DNA of 64,000 nt from Sandaracinaceae bacterium (GTDB lineage Bacteria > Myxococcota_A > Polyangia > Polyangiales > Sandaracinaceae), in the NCBI GenBank assembly GCA_040218145.1, contig JAVJQK010000122.1, forward strand, positions 266,334-330,333, given 5' to 3'. The translations under genes were made by a program, and so were the position numbers. The notes beneath the pieces are model-generated. The model searched no databases and was not told the DNA's origin. It saw nothing but the letters and a program-made list of their open reading frames with translations. Shown one piece after another: positions 35,847-44,943 of the stretch (positions within the stretch are counted from its first letter, which is position 1; each line of letters opens with the position of its first letter).

Positions 35847-37013
35847 TCACGGGGCTCCGAGGCCCAGGAACGCCTCCAGCTCGTCGTGTCGGGCCGCGGC
35901 GTCCGCCCAGCCGAGGTCGATGAGCTCGGACGCGAAGCCGCCGTCGAAGAGCAGATAGCTCGCCATGTCGGCAGAGTCGGCGCCCTCTCCGACGTCCATG
36001 AGGCGCAGGAACGCGCGGCCGAGCTTCCGGCGGATCGCCACCCGCTCGCGGCGAAGGTAGTCGGCGGCCATCTCGCCCATGTCCCGACTCGGTCGGATGA
36101 CGAGCGCCTCGACGAGTCGGCGGGGCGGGTGTCCCCGCTTGGCGGCCTCGGCGTTCAGCTTCTCGAGGAAGTCGGGGCCGAACGCGGCGATCCCGTCCTT
36201 CAGCAACAGGTTGACCCGCTCGAGCTCCTCGACGTCCAGGTTGACGTGGTCGAGCAGGAAGGCGTCGAGCACCTTGCCCAGCAAGAACGGCAGGCCCGGG
36301 AAGCGGTCGGGGGGGATCTCCACCCGCTCGTTGCTCTCGCCGGTCATGCCGATCACGAGGACGCGGTCCGCTCCCAGCCGGATGGCGGGCCCGAGCGGGG
36401 TGTTGAGGCGGAGCCCGCCGTCGCAGTAGAGGTCGGTCCGGATGAACACCGGGGGGAAGAGGATCGGTATCGCTGCCGATGCGAGCACGTGGTACGGCAT
36501 CACGTGGGCGGTGCGCACCACGACGTTGCGCGCCGAGAGCTGCGGGAGCGCCACGCTGGGGTGCTTGTCGACGAAGACGGTCGGCTGCCCGGTCGGGACG
36601 TGCGTAGCGGTCACCGTCAGCGCCCGGAGGTGCCCGCTGCGGATGTTGCGAGCGATCTGCCGGTAGTGGATCTCCGAGCGGATGATGTCGGTCATCGGGG
36701 ACGCATCGAAGAGCCCCGCGCCCTTCCGCCCCCCGAGCAGCACCCGGTGGAGGCGCTGCGCCTGCACCATGTTGAACCCGAGCACGTGAGGCATCTCGAG
36801 CTCGCGCCACACCTCGAGCAGGCGGCGGACGCCGGGCACTGGATCGTGTGCGACGGAGGCGAGGAAGGCGCCGTTGATCGCCCCGACGCTGGTGCCGCTC
36901 ACGATGTCGAAGGCGGGCGGTCGCTGCCCGGCGAGCTGCCCGTAGAGGTACGACAGGACGCCCACCTCGTAGGCGCCTCGCGCCCCTCCCCCGCTCATCA
37001 CCAGCGCGAGCAT
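35847..37013 (-). CDS. Patatin-like phospholipase
   Basis: A 388-residue protein of the patatin lipase family. The start ALVMSGGGARGAYEVGVL gives the oxyanion hole (GGGARG, about 8-13). The nucleophile elbow is SGTSVGAINGAF with Ser at about 42. The dyad Asp is in YCDGGLRLNTPL (about 198). It has no signal peptide, so it should hydrolyse phospholipid or lipid esters on the cytoplasmic face or be secreted by a dedicated system. It starts 3 bp after the stop of the giant kinase-ATPase gene and so is cotranscribed with it. Confidence 0.95.
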   Translation of the reverse strand: MLALVMSGGGARGAYEVGVLSYLYGQLAGQRPPAFDIVSGTSVGAINGAFLASVAHDPVPGVRRLLEVWRELEMPHVLGFNMVQAQRLHRVLLGGRKGAGLFDASPMTDIIRSEIHYRQIARNIRSGHLRALTVTATHVPTGQPTVFVDKHPSVALPQLSARNVVVRTAHVMPYHVLASAAIPILFPPVFIRTDLYCDGGLRLNTPLGPAIRLGADRVLVIGMTGESNERVEIPPDRFPGLPFLLGKVLDAFLLDHVNLDVEELERVNLLLKDGIAAFGPDFLEKLNAEAAKRGHPPRRLVEALVIRPSRDMGEMAADYLRRERVAIRRKLGRAFLRLMDVGEGADSADMASYLLFDGGFASELIDLGWADAAARHDELEAFLGLGAP

Positions 37014-37016
37014 CGG

Positions 37017-40000
37017 TCAGGCGATCGGTAGGTCCCGCCGGATGGACTTCACCCACTTCGACTCGACGTAGAGGGTGCGGAGGCGAGGATCCCGGATGTG
37101 CTCGAGCCGGGCGTCGACCACGGCGCGGGCGTTGGCGAGCGCGCGCTCGGCCTCCCGGGGCTCGCTGCAACGCGCGAGCGCGACGGCGACCTGATAGTAG
37201 ACGCGCTCGGCGCGCTCGACGTCGGAGCGGTCGCGGGCGTTCCGGAGCACGTCCGTCGCGACGCGGCGCGCCTCGTCGAGCTCGTCGAGCCGGGAGAGCG
37301 CGTCGGAGCGGGCCGCCATCGCGAGCAGCTCGTAGCCCCGCGCTCCCGCGGCGCGCGCGTGAGACGCGGCCTCCTTCGCCAGACGCTCCGCGCGCCGGGG
37401 CTCGTCGCGATGGATCCACAGGCCGGCCTCCACGAGCCCCACGTGCGCGAGATCATAGGGATCTTGAATTCGCTCGGCGAGAGAGCGCGCGTCGGAGAGC
37501 ACTCCGTCCGCGGCCTCGAGGTCGCCGACCTGCTCCGCGAGGAGCTCGGCCATCGCGCAGAGGGTGTCCGACTGCCCGGACTGGTCGTCGACCAGCTCGA
37601 AGACGTCGAGGGCGCGCTGCAGGAACCCGATGGCGTTGTCCACGTCGCCGAGCTCCGCGTAGAGCTGGCCCACGTTCGACACCTTCCGCCCCAGGTGCAG
37701 GCGGTCGCCGATCTCCCGGTCGAGGAGGATGGACGCGCGCATCATGGCGATGGCGTCCTCGAAGCTCCCCTTGTGCGCGAGCGCGACGCCGAGGCTCGAG
37801 AGGGCGTGCGCCTCGTGGCCCTTGAGGCCGAGGCGCCGGAAGATCGCCACCGCCTCCGCGCCCGCCTCCAGCGAGTCGTCGACCCGGCCCGAGCGCCAGA
37901 GGAGGATCGCCTTCTGCACGAGGGTCTGGCCGCGCGCGCTCAGGAAGTCGACGTCTCTCCCCGCGCGCGCCAAAGCGCGGTCCAGGGCCTCGATGGCGCC
38001 CTGCGTATCACCCTGGTCACGGCGGAGCTGTCCGAGCAGGCGCAGCGCCTCGATCTCCGAGGCCTTGTCCTCGCCCTGGATGGCCGCGTCGAGCGCGCGT
38101 CGGAGGAGCGCGTCGACGCCGGTCGGCCGCGCCGCGTCGAGGTCGAAGCGCGCCAGCCGGCTGAACGCGATCGCGATCTGGTGCGAGTCGCGCGAGCGCT
38201 CGGCCAGGGCGCGGAGGGCCTCCAGCTCGTTGCGCTGCTCTTTGCGACGCCCCAGCGCGCGCAGGATCTGCTCACGCCCCTCGTGCGCCTCGAACGCCTG
38301 GACGGAGTCGGGCGCGACGAGCGAGAGCGCCCGCCCGTAGAAGCGCATCGCGTCCTCGTGGCTGTACATGAGGTGCGCGCCCTGCGCCGCGGCCAGGTAG
38401 GCGTTGGCCGCCCCCGAGCGATCCCCGGCCTGCTCGCGATGGTGCGCCAGGCGCGCCGGAGGGACCGCGTCCAGCGCGGTCAGGTAGTTCGCCATCATGC
38501 GGTGCATGCGGACGCGGTCGCTGCTGTCGATGCTCTCGTAGGCGACGTGACGCACCACCGCGCTCGGGAAGAACAGCACCCCGCCCGCGCGCTCCTGCAC
38601 GAGCCCGCGCTCGGCCAGCGCCCCGAGGTCGCTCTCCAGGTTCTCCCCCGTCAGGGTGCGGAGCTCGGACAGGCGAAGCCCCGGGCCGGTGACGGCCAGC
38701 CACCGCAGGGCGTGTCGCTCGTGCTCCGGCAGCTCGGCGAGGCGGGCCGCGATGACGTCCTCGAGCGTGGTCGGGAGCGCGAACGCGGCGCCGCTGCGGC
38801 GCACGACGCGCCGGGCGTCACCCTCGCCCTCGATCCGGACCACGTCGCGCTCGAGCAGCGCGTCGATGAGCTCGATCAGGAAGAACGGGTTGCCGCCAGC
38901 GCGGTGCACGATCTTGTCCTGGACCTCGCGCGGCACCTCGGCGCCCCCGAAGCGGGCCGCGACCAGGCTCACGCGGTCGTCGTCGTCCAGCTCCTCGAGG
39001 TCGATGCGCGGCACGCCGCCCAGCAGCTCGTCGACGCGCTCCTCGGCCCGGGTCGAGAGCACGACCATGAGGGGGACGGGGTAGCTCTGCGCCATCAGCC
39101 GGGCCATCAGCTGGAGGCTCGGCGTGTCGGTGAACTGGAGCGCGTCCACCCAGACCACGAGCGGCCCCTGGTCCGCGAGGCCCGCGAGCAGGGCGCGCAC
39201 GGCCCGTATCAAACCTGCGCTGCGGTCTCCCGGGTCCTCGCTCGCGACGGGGGCGATCAGCGGCTCGAGCGCGTCGCGGGCGGTCGCGCGCACGTCGCGC
39301 GGGAGGATGCCCTCGAGCTTGTCGGTGAGCTTGCGCCGCGCCTCCTCGCCCGACGCGTCCTCGGGGATGTCACACGCCTCCCGCACCAGCTCCGCCACCG
39401 CGCCGTAGGGCACCTCGGAGCTGCCGAAGACGCACTCGATCCGGAGGAGACGCGGCGTGGGCTCGAAGGCCTCGATCGCGGCCGCGACGAGCGCGCTCTT
39501 GCCCACCCCGAGCTCGCCGCCGATGCAGAAGTAGGCCGACTGCTGATCCCGCACGAGCTCCTCGTAGGCGTCGACCAGGGCCTGGATCTCCATCGAGCGA
39601 CCGAAGAGCCCCACCTGCCCCGCCACCGCGAGGGCCTCCGCCGCGCGCTCCTCACGCGTGCGGGCGCCTCGCAGTCGATACGCCCGGAAGCGGCGAGGCC
39701 CGGCCTGGGTGCCGGTCACGGTGATCTCGCGGACGTCGCGCTCGTCGAACGAGAACGCCCGACGCGCGAGCCGGAAGACCTCCCCGGTGGCGAGGATCTC
39801 CTCCGACTCTCCATGATCGCCGAGCTCTCTCGCGACCTCGAAGACGCCCTCGAGGGGCTGGTATCGGAGCCGACCGTTGGGCGCGCGAACCGTGGCCACC
39901 ACACCGCGCGAGAGGCCGATCGACGCGGTGAGCGGCACGAGGAGGTCGGCGCTCAGCCCCTCGAAGGCGTCCAGCACGTCCATCGCGAGGCGGACCGCGT

Positions 40001-41246
40001 GGAGGGGATCGTCCACCGACACCCGGCCCAGCCCGATGAGCAGCCGGAAGCTGCGCTTGCCCTGCCCGTCCGGCCAGTCGAGGATCGCGTGATACTTGTA
40101 GGCGATGTCGTCGAGGACGCGGACGGCCTGGTCGGAGATGCTCCGGCCCGTTCGCTCGACGCCCGTGATCTCGGCCTCCCCGCGGAGACGGCCGTGCACC
40201 ACGACGACGTTGCGCCGCTCCCGGAGCTCGCGCCCCGCGGCGTGCGGGAGCGAGGCGTGGGTCTCGGCCGTGCCGGACGTGCGCCCGCCGGTCGGGCCGT
40301 CCGGGCTCGTGACCTCGCGCGGCGCGATCTCGTTGATGAATTGCTCGAGATCGAGCGCGTCGAGGATCTCCTCCTGCCCGTGGAGCCACCGCGAGAGCGC
40401 GCCGGCCAGAGAGCGCGCAGTCTGATACCGCTCCTCGCGATCGTAGGCGGTGGCGCGCCGCACGATCTCGTCGAGCTCCGGCGGGCAGTCGCGGTTCACC
40501 TGGCGCGGCAACGTGAGCTTGCCGTCGCGCACCTTCTCGAGCACCTCCATGCCCTGCTGGCCCGGATACATGACCCGGTTCATCAGCAGCTCGGCGAAGA
40601 GGACGCCGATGGAGTAGACGTCGCTCCGGCGGTCCACGCGCTGCCCGCGCGCCTGCTCGGGCGACATGTAGGAGAATTTCCCCTTGATGACGCCCGTCTC
40701 CTCGCTGACCAGCCGGGCCCGCGCGATGCCGAAGTCGGCGATCTTCACGATCCCGTCGTAGCTGAGCAAGACGTTCTGCGGGCTGACGTCGCGGTGCACG
40801 ATGTCCATCGGCACGCCGCTCTCGTCCTTGCGGTTGTGGGCGTAGTCGAGCCCCTTGGCCATCTCGCTCACGACGTAGGCGGCGAGCCCGGGCGGGATGG
40901 CGCGGCCCTGGCGGCGCGCGCCGGAGATGAGCCGGCCGAGGTCGAGCCCGTCGACGAACTCCATCGCGAGCAAGAACTCGTCCCGCACCTGCTCGAACGC
41001 GTAGACCTGAACGATGTTCGGGTGGTTGAGGCGCATGGCGACCTTGGCCTCGTCCACGAACATCGAGATGAATTTCGGGCTCCTCGCGAAGGTGGGGAGC
41101 ACGCGCTTGACCACGAGGATCTTCTCGATGCCCTCGGCGCCCGTGCTCTTGGCCAGGAACACCTCGGCCATGCCGCCCGCCCCGAGGCGACGCACGACCC
41201 GATAGCGCCCGAGGCTCTCCGGCGGCGGCGTGGATGGGGTGGGCAC
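37017..41246 (-). CDS. Giant Ser/Thr kinase with cyclase-like, AAA ATPase and TPR regions
   Basis: A 1409-residue signalling protein. The N-terminal kinase (about 14-280) has RLGAGGMAEVFLAKS, HRDVSPQNVLLS, DFGIARA and MSPEQARG. Then comes a region resembling a degenerate class III nucleotide cyclase (about 330-540; NVVVVHGRLRGEAEITG and SIGLSRGVVATV) without the catalytic metal residues in clear form. A predicted ATPase follows with Walker A GELGVGKSALV (about 573) and a modified Walker B LVVWVDALQFTD. About 500 residues of TPR repeats finish it. The architecture recalls kinase-ATPase regulators of the PknK kind. The GTG at 41246 starts right before the kinase. It is coupled to the patatin gene. 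Confidence 0.92.
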   Translation of the reverse strand: MPTPSTPPPESLGRYRVVRRLGAGGMAEVFLAKSTGAEGIEKILVVKRVLPTFARSPKFISMFVDEAKVAMRLNHPNIVQVYAFEQVRDEFLLAMEFVDGLDLGRLISGARRQGRAIPPGLAAYVVSEMAKGLDYAHNRKDESGVPMDIVHRDVSPQNVLLSYDGIVKIADFGIARARLVSEETGVIKGKFSYMSPEQARGQRVDRRSDVYSIGVLFAELLMNRVMYPGQQGMEVLEKVRDGKLTLPRQVNRDCPPELDEIVRRATAYDREERYQTARSLAGALSRWLHGQEEILDALDLEQFINEIAPREVTSPDGPTGGRTSGTAETHASLPHAAGRELRERRNVVVVHGRLRGEAEITGVERTGRSISDQAVRVLDDIAYKYHAILDWPDGQGKRSFRLLIGLGRVSVDDPLHAVRLAMDVLDAFEGLSADLLVPLTASIGLSRGVVATVRAPNGRLRYQPLEGVFEVARELGDHGESEEILATGEVFRLARRAFSFDERDVREITVTGTQAGPRRFRAYRLRGARTREERAAEALAVAGQVGLFGRSMEIQALVDAYEELVRDQQSAYFCIGGELGVGKSALVAAAIEAFEPTPRLLRIECVFGSSEVPYGAVAELVREACDIPEDASGEEARRKLTDKLEGILPRDVRATARDALEPLIAPVASEDPGDRSAGLIRAVRALLAGLADQGPLVVWVDALQFTDTPSLQLMARLMAQSYPVPLMVVLSTRAEERVDELLGGVPRIDLEELDDDDRVSLVAARFGGAEVPREVQDKIVHRAGGNPFFLIELIDALLERDVVRIEGEGDARRVVRRSGAAFALPTTLEDVIAARLAELPEHERHALRWLAVTGPGLRLSELRTLTGENLESDLGALAERGLVQERAGGVLFFPSAVVRHVAYESIDSSDRVRMHRMMANYLTALDAVPPARLAHHREQAGDRSGAANAYLAAAQGAHLMYSHEDAMRFYGRALSLVAPDSVQAFEAHEGREQILRALGRRKEQRNELEALRALAERSRDSHQIAIAFSRLARFDLDAARPTGVDALLRRALDAAIQGEDKASEIEALRLLGQLRRDQGDTQGAIEALDRALARAGRDVDFLSARGQTLVQKAILLWRSGRVDDSLEAGAEAVAIFRRLGLKGHEAHALSSLGVALAHKGSFEDAIAMMRASILLDREIGDRLHLGRKVSNVGQLYAELGDVDNAIGFLQRALDVFELVDDQSGQSDTLCAMAELLAEQVGDLEAADGVLSDARSLAERIQDPYDLAHVGLVEAGLWIHRDEPRRAERLAKEAASHARAAGARGYELLAMAARSDALSRLDELDEARRVATDVLRNARDRSDVERAERVYYQVAVALARCSEPREAERALANARAVVDARLEHIRDPRLRTLYVESKWVKSIRRDLPIA

Positions 41247-41318
41247 GGCCGCGAAGTATAGCTGGAAACGGTCACGTCCGTGGCCTCGCCCCGGCGTGAA
41301 ATTGCGTATGCTCCCGGC

Positions 41319-42395
41319 GTGATTCGTCTCGCCAAGCCCTGGATCGGTCCCCCGGAGCTCGAAGGCGTCGCCGCCGTGCTCGAGAGCGGCATGCTCGTGA
41401 TGGGCGCTCGCGTGGCCGAGCTGGAGGAGCGCCTCGCCGCGCTCTGCGGCCGTCGTCACGCCGTGGTCTGCGGCTCGGGGACGGCCGCGCTCGAGCTCGC
41501 GCTCGAGGCCCTCGAGGTCTGCGACGGCGCGGTGCTGTGTCCCGACCTGAGCTGGCCGAGCCCCGCCCACGCGATCTGCCGCCGCGGCGCGCGACCCCAG
41601 CTCGTGGACGTGGACGCGCGCACCTGGAACGCCAGCGCGACGGCGCTCGCTTCGGGGCGCACGATGGAGACGCGCGCCGCGATCGTGATCGATCAGTTCG
41701 GCAGCCCCGCCGATCACCCCGCCATCGAGGCCGCGCTCGACGGGCTGCCCCTCATCGTGGACGCCGCCTGCTCGCTCGGCGCCTCGGTCGCGGGCCGCCC
41801 CTCTCCCTCTTACGGCGCGATCGCGTGCCTGAGCTTCCATCCCCGCAAGCTGCTGACGACGGGGGAAGGCGGCGCCTGCCTCACGGATGATGACGACCTC
41901 GCGGAGCGCCTGCGCCTGCTGCGCAACCACGGCCAGCGAGGCCCGGGGGACTTCGGGGAGCCAGCCGGGAACCACCGCCTGACCGAGATGGCGGCCGCGA
42001 TGGGGCTGGCGCAGCTGGATCGACTGGACGCGATCGTGAGCCGCCGACGCGCCCTGGCCGCGCGATACCGGGAGGCGTTCGCGGGGTTCGAGCTGCAGCA
42101 GCCAGCGCCCAGGGCCGAGGGCAACTGGCAGACCTTCGGGGTCGTGCTGCCGGACGGCGCCGACCGGGACGCCGTGGTGAGCGGCATGCGTGACGCGGGG
42201 GTCGAGGCGGGGCGCTTGAGCTACGCGCTCCACGCCATCGGCAGCCTCGCGGGGCGGGTGTCCGGCGGCCCCTTCCCCGTGGCGGAGCGAATCGAGCGTC
42301 AGGGCTTGGCGCTGCCCCTCCATCCCTTGCTCGAGGACGGCGAGCGCGACCAGGTGATCGAGACGTTCCTGCGGATCAGCGGGGGCCCCGGATGA
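41319..42395 (+). CDS. DegT/DnrJ/EryC1/StrS-family aminotransferase
   Basis: A 358-residue PLP-dependent aminotransferase of the sugar aminotransferase type. MGARVAELEERLAAL and CGSGTAALELALEAL open the fold. LIVDAACSLGA carries the Asp that contacts the PLP pyridine N (about 148). LSFHPRKLLTTGEGG gives the Schiff-base Lys at about 177. C-terminal NHRLTEMAAAMGLAQL is also typical. It should aminate a nucleotide-linked keto sugar. No other sugar-nucleotide gene is adjacent. The stop overlaps the ABC ATPase ATG by 4 bp. The GTG at 41319 is taken since it opens the conserved IRLAKPWIG. Confidence 0.93.
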   Translation: MIRLAKPWIGPPELEGVAAVLESGMLVMGARVAELEERLAALCGRRHAVVCGSGTAALELALEALEVCDGAVLCPDLSWPSPAHAICRRGARPQLVDVDARTWNASATALASGRTMETRAAIVIDQFGSPADHPAIEAALDGLPLIVDAACSLGASVAGRPSPSYGAIACLSFHPRKLLTTGEGGACLTDDDDLAERLRLLRNHGQRGPGDFGEPAGNHRLTEMAAAMGLAQLDRLDAIVSRRRALAARYREAFAGFELQQPAPRAEGNWQTFGVVLPDGADRDAVVSGMRDAGVEAGRLSYALHAIGSLAGRVSGGPFPVAERIERQGLALPLHPLLEDGERDQVIETFLRISGGPG

Positions 42396-43315
42396 GCGAG
42401 GCAGTGCTGACGGTCGAGGGGCTGAAGAAGACGTTTCGGATCGGCTTCTTCCGCAAGCGCGTCGAGGCCGTGCGAGGCGTCGACTTCGCGGTCCAGCCGG
42501 GCGAGATCTTCGGCCTGCTCGGCCCCAACGGCGCGGGCAAGACGACCTCCATCAAGTGCGTGCTGAGCCTGATCTTCCCGGACGAGGGGAAGATCACCCT
42601 CTTCGGGGAGCGCTCGCCGGGCCCGGAGGTGATGGGCAAGGTCGGCTACCTCCCCGAGAACCCCTACGTCTACCAGTACCTGCGACCGCTCGAGTTCCTC
42701 GATCTCTGCGGTCGTCTCGTCGGCCTCGACGCGCAGGCGCGCGAGAGCCGCGGGCGCGAGATGATCGAGCGGGTCGGCCTGTCCCACGCCGTCGACCGGC
42801 CGATCGGCAAGTTCAGCAAGGGCATGATGCAGCGCATCGGGCTCGCGCAGGCCCTCCTCCACGACCCGGAGCTGTTGATCCTCGACGAGCCGATGAGCGG
42901 GCTCGACCCCATCGGGCGCAAGGAGGTGCGGGACCTGATCCTGGAGCAGCGCCGCGCCGGCAAGACCATCGTCTTCACGAGTCACATCCTCGCCGACGTG
43001 GAGCTGCTCTGCGACCGGGTGGGGATCCTGCGCCGCGGAGAGATGATCCACTACGGCAAGCTCGCCGACCTGCTCCGCGCGGAGACGCGGCGCACCGAGG
43101 TCGAGCTGTCCCAGGTCGACGAGTCCTTGCGAGCCCAGCTCGAGCCCCTCGCGGTCTCGATCGAGGACGAGGACGATCGATGCGTGCTGGTGGTGGAGGG
43201 CGGGGACGGAGCCCGCCCCGTCCTCGAGGCGGCCATCGCGGCTGGCGCGACCGTGCTCGGCGTGACCCCGATGCGCGAGACGCTCGAAGACGTCTTCGTG
43301 CGCGACGCGCTCTGA
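42392..43315 (+). CDS. ABC transporter ATP-binding protein (ABC-2 type), no permease nearby
   Basis: A 307-residue ATPase. Walker A LLGPNGAGKTTSIKC, Q-loop VGYLPENPYVYQYL, signature FSKGMMQRIGLAQAL, Walker B LLILDEPMSGLDPIG and the switch His in FTSHILADVELL are all intact. The PENPY Q-loop and C-terminal extension are those of ABC-2 exporters (drug, lipid or Nos/Gld-type). It is translationally coupled to the aminotransferase gene, but no membrane permease follows. The next gene is a rhodanese. The permease must be elsewhere or be supplied by another system. Confidence 0.95.
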   Translation: MSEAVLTVEGLKKTFRIGFFRKRVEAVRGVDFAVQPGEIFGLLGPNGAGKTTSIKCVLSLIFPDEGKITLFGERSPGPEVMGKVGYLPENPYVYQYLRPLEFLDLCGRLVGLDAQARESRGREMIERVGLSHAVDRPIGKFSKGMMQRIGLAQALLHDPELLILDEPMSGLDPIGRKEVRDLILEQRRAGKTIVFTSHILADVELLCDRVGILRRGEMIHYGKLADLLRAETRRTEVELSQVDESLRAQLEPLAVSIEDEDDRCVLVVEGGDGARPVLEAAIAAGATVLGVTPMRETLEDVFVRDAL

Positions 43316-43361
43316 GCGGGGGACCGTTGACGGCGACTCGCCCGGCGACCATGTCTCCGGG

Positions 43362-43787
43362 ATGGTCGAACGCATCTCGCCGAAGCAAGCGATGGCCCGG
43401 CTCGAGGAGGGCTGGACGTACGTGGACGTGCGCTCCGTGCCCGAATTCGAGCAAGGGCACCCCGCGGGCGCCTACAACGTGCCGCTGATGCACATGGGGG
43501 CGGCCGGCATGGCGCCGAACCCCGAGTTCCTGTCCGTGATGCAGGAGCGCTTCCCGACCGACGCCAGGCTCGTGCTGGGGTGTCGATCCGGCGCGCGGTC
43601 GCTGAGAGCGGCCGAGATGCTCGAGGCGGCCGGCTTCGAGCACGTGGTCGATCAGCGGGCCGGCTGGGACGGCGCGCGCGATCCCTTCGGCCGGGAGCTC
43701 GAGCCGGGCTGGCGGGGCGAGGGGCTGGCGACCTCCATGGAGGCGGAGCCCGGACGGAGCTGGGACGAGCTGTCGAAGGGAGTTTGA
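43362..43787 (+). CDS. Rhodanese-like sulfurtransferase
   Basis: A 141-residue single-domain rhodanese. YVDVRSVPEFEQGHPAGAYNVP is the typical entry, and the active loop is VLGCRSGARSLRAAEML with catalytic Cys at about 74. It should move sulfane sulfur between thiols or cyanide. GWDGARDPFGRELEPGWRGEG near the C-terminus, which is close to the family pattern, supports a bona fide cytosolic rhodanese. It lies on the same strand as the ABC ATPase (46-bp gap) and the MBL-like gene downstream. Confidence 0.95.
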   Translation: MVERISPKQAMARLEEGWTYVDVRSVPEFEQGHPAGAYNVPLMHMGAAGMAPNPEFLSVMQERFPTDARLVLGCRSGARSLRAAEMLEAAGFEHVVDQRAGWDGARDPFGRELEPGWRGEGLATSMEAEPGRSWDELSKGV

Positions 43788-43818
43788 TCGCGCGGCCGAA
43801 TGCTCCATCGTGTGAGCG

Positions 43819-44940
43819 ATGAAGATCGGCGACCCAGTGCACCCGGACCTCCCCTGGGTCCGTCAGATTCACGACCTCGACGAGTCACGCGCTCACCGGA
43901 GCGCGGGCCGGCGGCTGGACGCCGTGCGCCGGAGCGCCGAGCGGCTGGGGGACGATCTGCGCGACGGGCCGCGCGTCGTCGCGGTGCGCACGCTGGACGT
44001 CACCGACCTCGTCTATCCCACCAAGTACGCGTTCCAGACCGCGTGCCCTCTCCCGTTCCCGTTCGTGACCATGCGCCACCGCTGCCTGCTCATCCAGGTC
44101 GAGGCCGGCGGGGAGCTGCGGAACATCCTGTTCAACCCGACCGACCGGGCGACCTCGCGCAACACGCCGTTCTTCGCGCAGCTGCTCGAGAAGCTCGGAT
44201 GGGCGGAGGACCTCATCGGCAAGTCGTTCGGCACGGTCGAAGCCGGGCTGCGCGACTTCGGCGTGGCCCCCGAGGACGTGGACCTCATCGCCTTCGATCA
44301 CTTCCACACGCAGGATCTGCGGCCCAGCCTGGGCACGACGAAGGGCGACGGGCTCCACGGCCCGCTGGAGGCCCGCTTCCCCAACGCCAAGCTGCTCGCG
44401 CCGCGCGCGGAGTGGGAGGACTGGGATCGCCTCCACCCGATGCAGCGCGCGTGGTTCATCGCGGATGGCAAGAAGGACGTGCCCCTCGATCGCGTGGTCC
44501 TCACCGACGGCGATCTGACGCTCGGCGAGGGCTGCCTCCTGATGCGCACGCCCGGCCACACGAGCGGGAACCAGACGCTCTTCGCGCACACCGAAGACGG
44601 CGTGTTCGGGTGCAGCGAGAACGGGACGTGCGCGGACAACTGGAGCCCCTACGAGTCGCGCATCCCCGGCCTGCGCTCCTTCGCCCGCAGCTACGACGTG
44701 GAGGTCGTGCTGAACGCGAACACCCCCGAAGAGGGCGCCGAGCAGTACATCTCCATGGTGCTCGAGCGCTCCATCGTCGATCGCGTCCCCGGGGCGCCCG
44801 CGTTCGTGCAGATGTTCCCGTCGAGCGAGGTCACGCCGTCCGCGGTGGCGCCTGGCTTGCGACCGAGCCTCGTGTTCGGCGAGCGGACGAGCGGGATCCT
44901 GCGCAGCAAGACCTCGGCGCCGGCCGTCGCGGCCGAGTGA
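43819..44940 (+). CDS. Metallo-beta-lactamase-fold protein
   Basis: A 373-residue protein with an MBL-like metal site. IAFDHFHTQDLRPSLG sits where the HxHxDH motif lies, but the last His is absent. LMRTPGHTSGNQTLFA provides the next His, and FGCSENGTCADNW may supply the later metal ligand. The N-terminal 110 residues (QIHDLDESRAHRSAGRR and LVYPTKYAFQTACPLPFPFV) are not those of a standard hydrolase. I infer a hydrolase or oxidoreductase of unknown substrate, with a metal site that may differ from the usual one. It is convergent with the flavoprotein gene, 3 bp apart. Confidence 0.75.
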   Translation: MKIGDPVHPDLPWVRQIHDLDESRAHRSAGRRLDAVRRSAERLGDDLRDGPRVVAVRTLDVTDLVYPTKYAFQTACPLPFPFVTMRHRCLLIQVEAGGELRNILFNPTDRATSRNTPFFAQLLEKLGWAEDLIGKSFGTVEAGLRDFGVAPEDVDLIAFDHFHTQDLRPSLGTTKGDGLHGPLEARFPNAKLLAPRAEWEDWDRLHPMQRAWFIADGKKDVPLDRVVLTDGDLTLGEGCLLMRTPGHTSGNQTLFAHTEDGVFGCSENGTCADNWSPYESRIPGLRSFARSYDVEVVLNANTPEEGAEQYISMVLERSIVDRVPGAPAFVQMFPSSEVTPSAVAPGLRPSLVFGERTSGILRSKTSAPAVAAE

Positions 44941-44943
44941 AGC

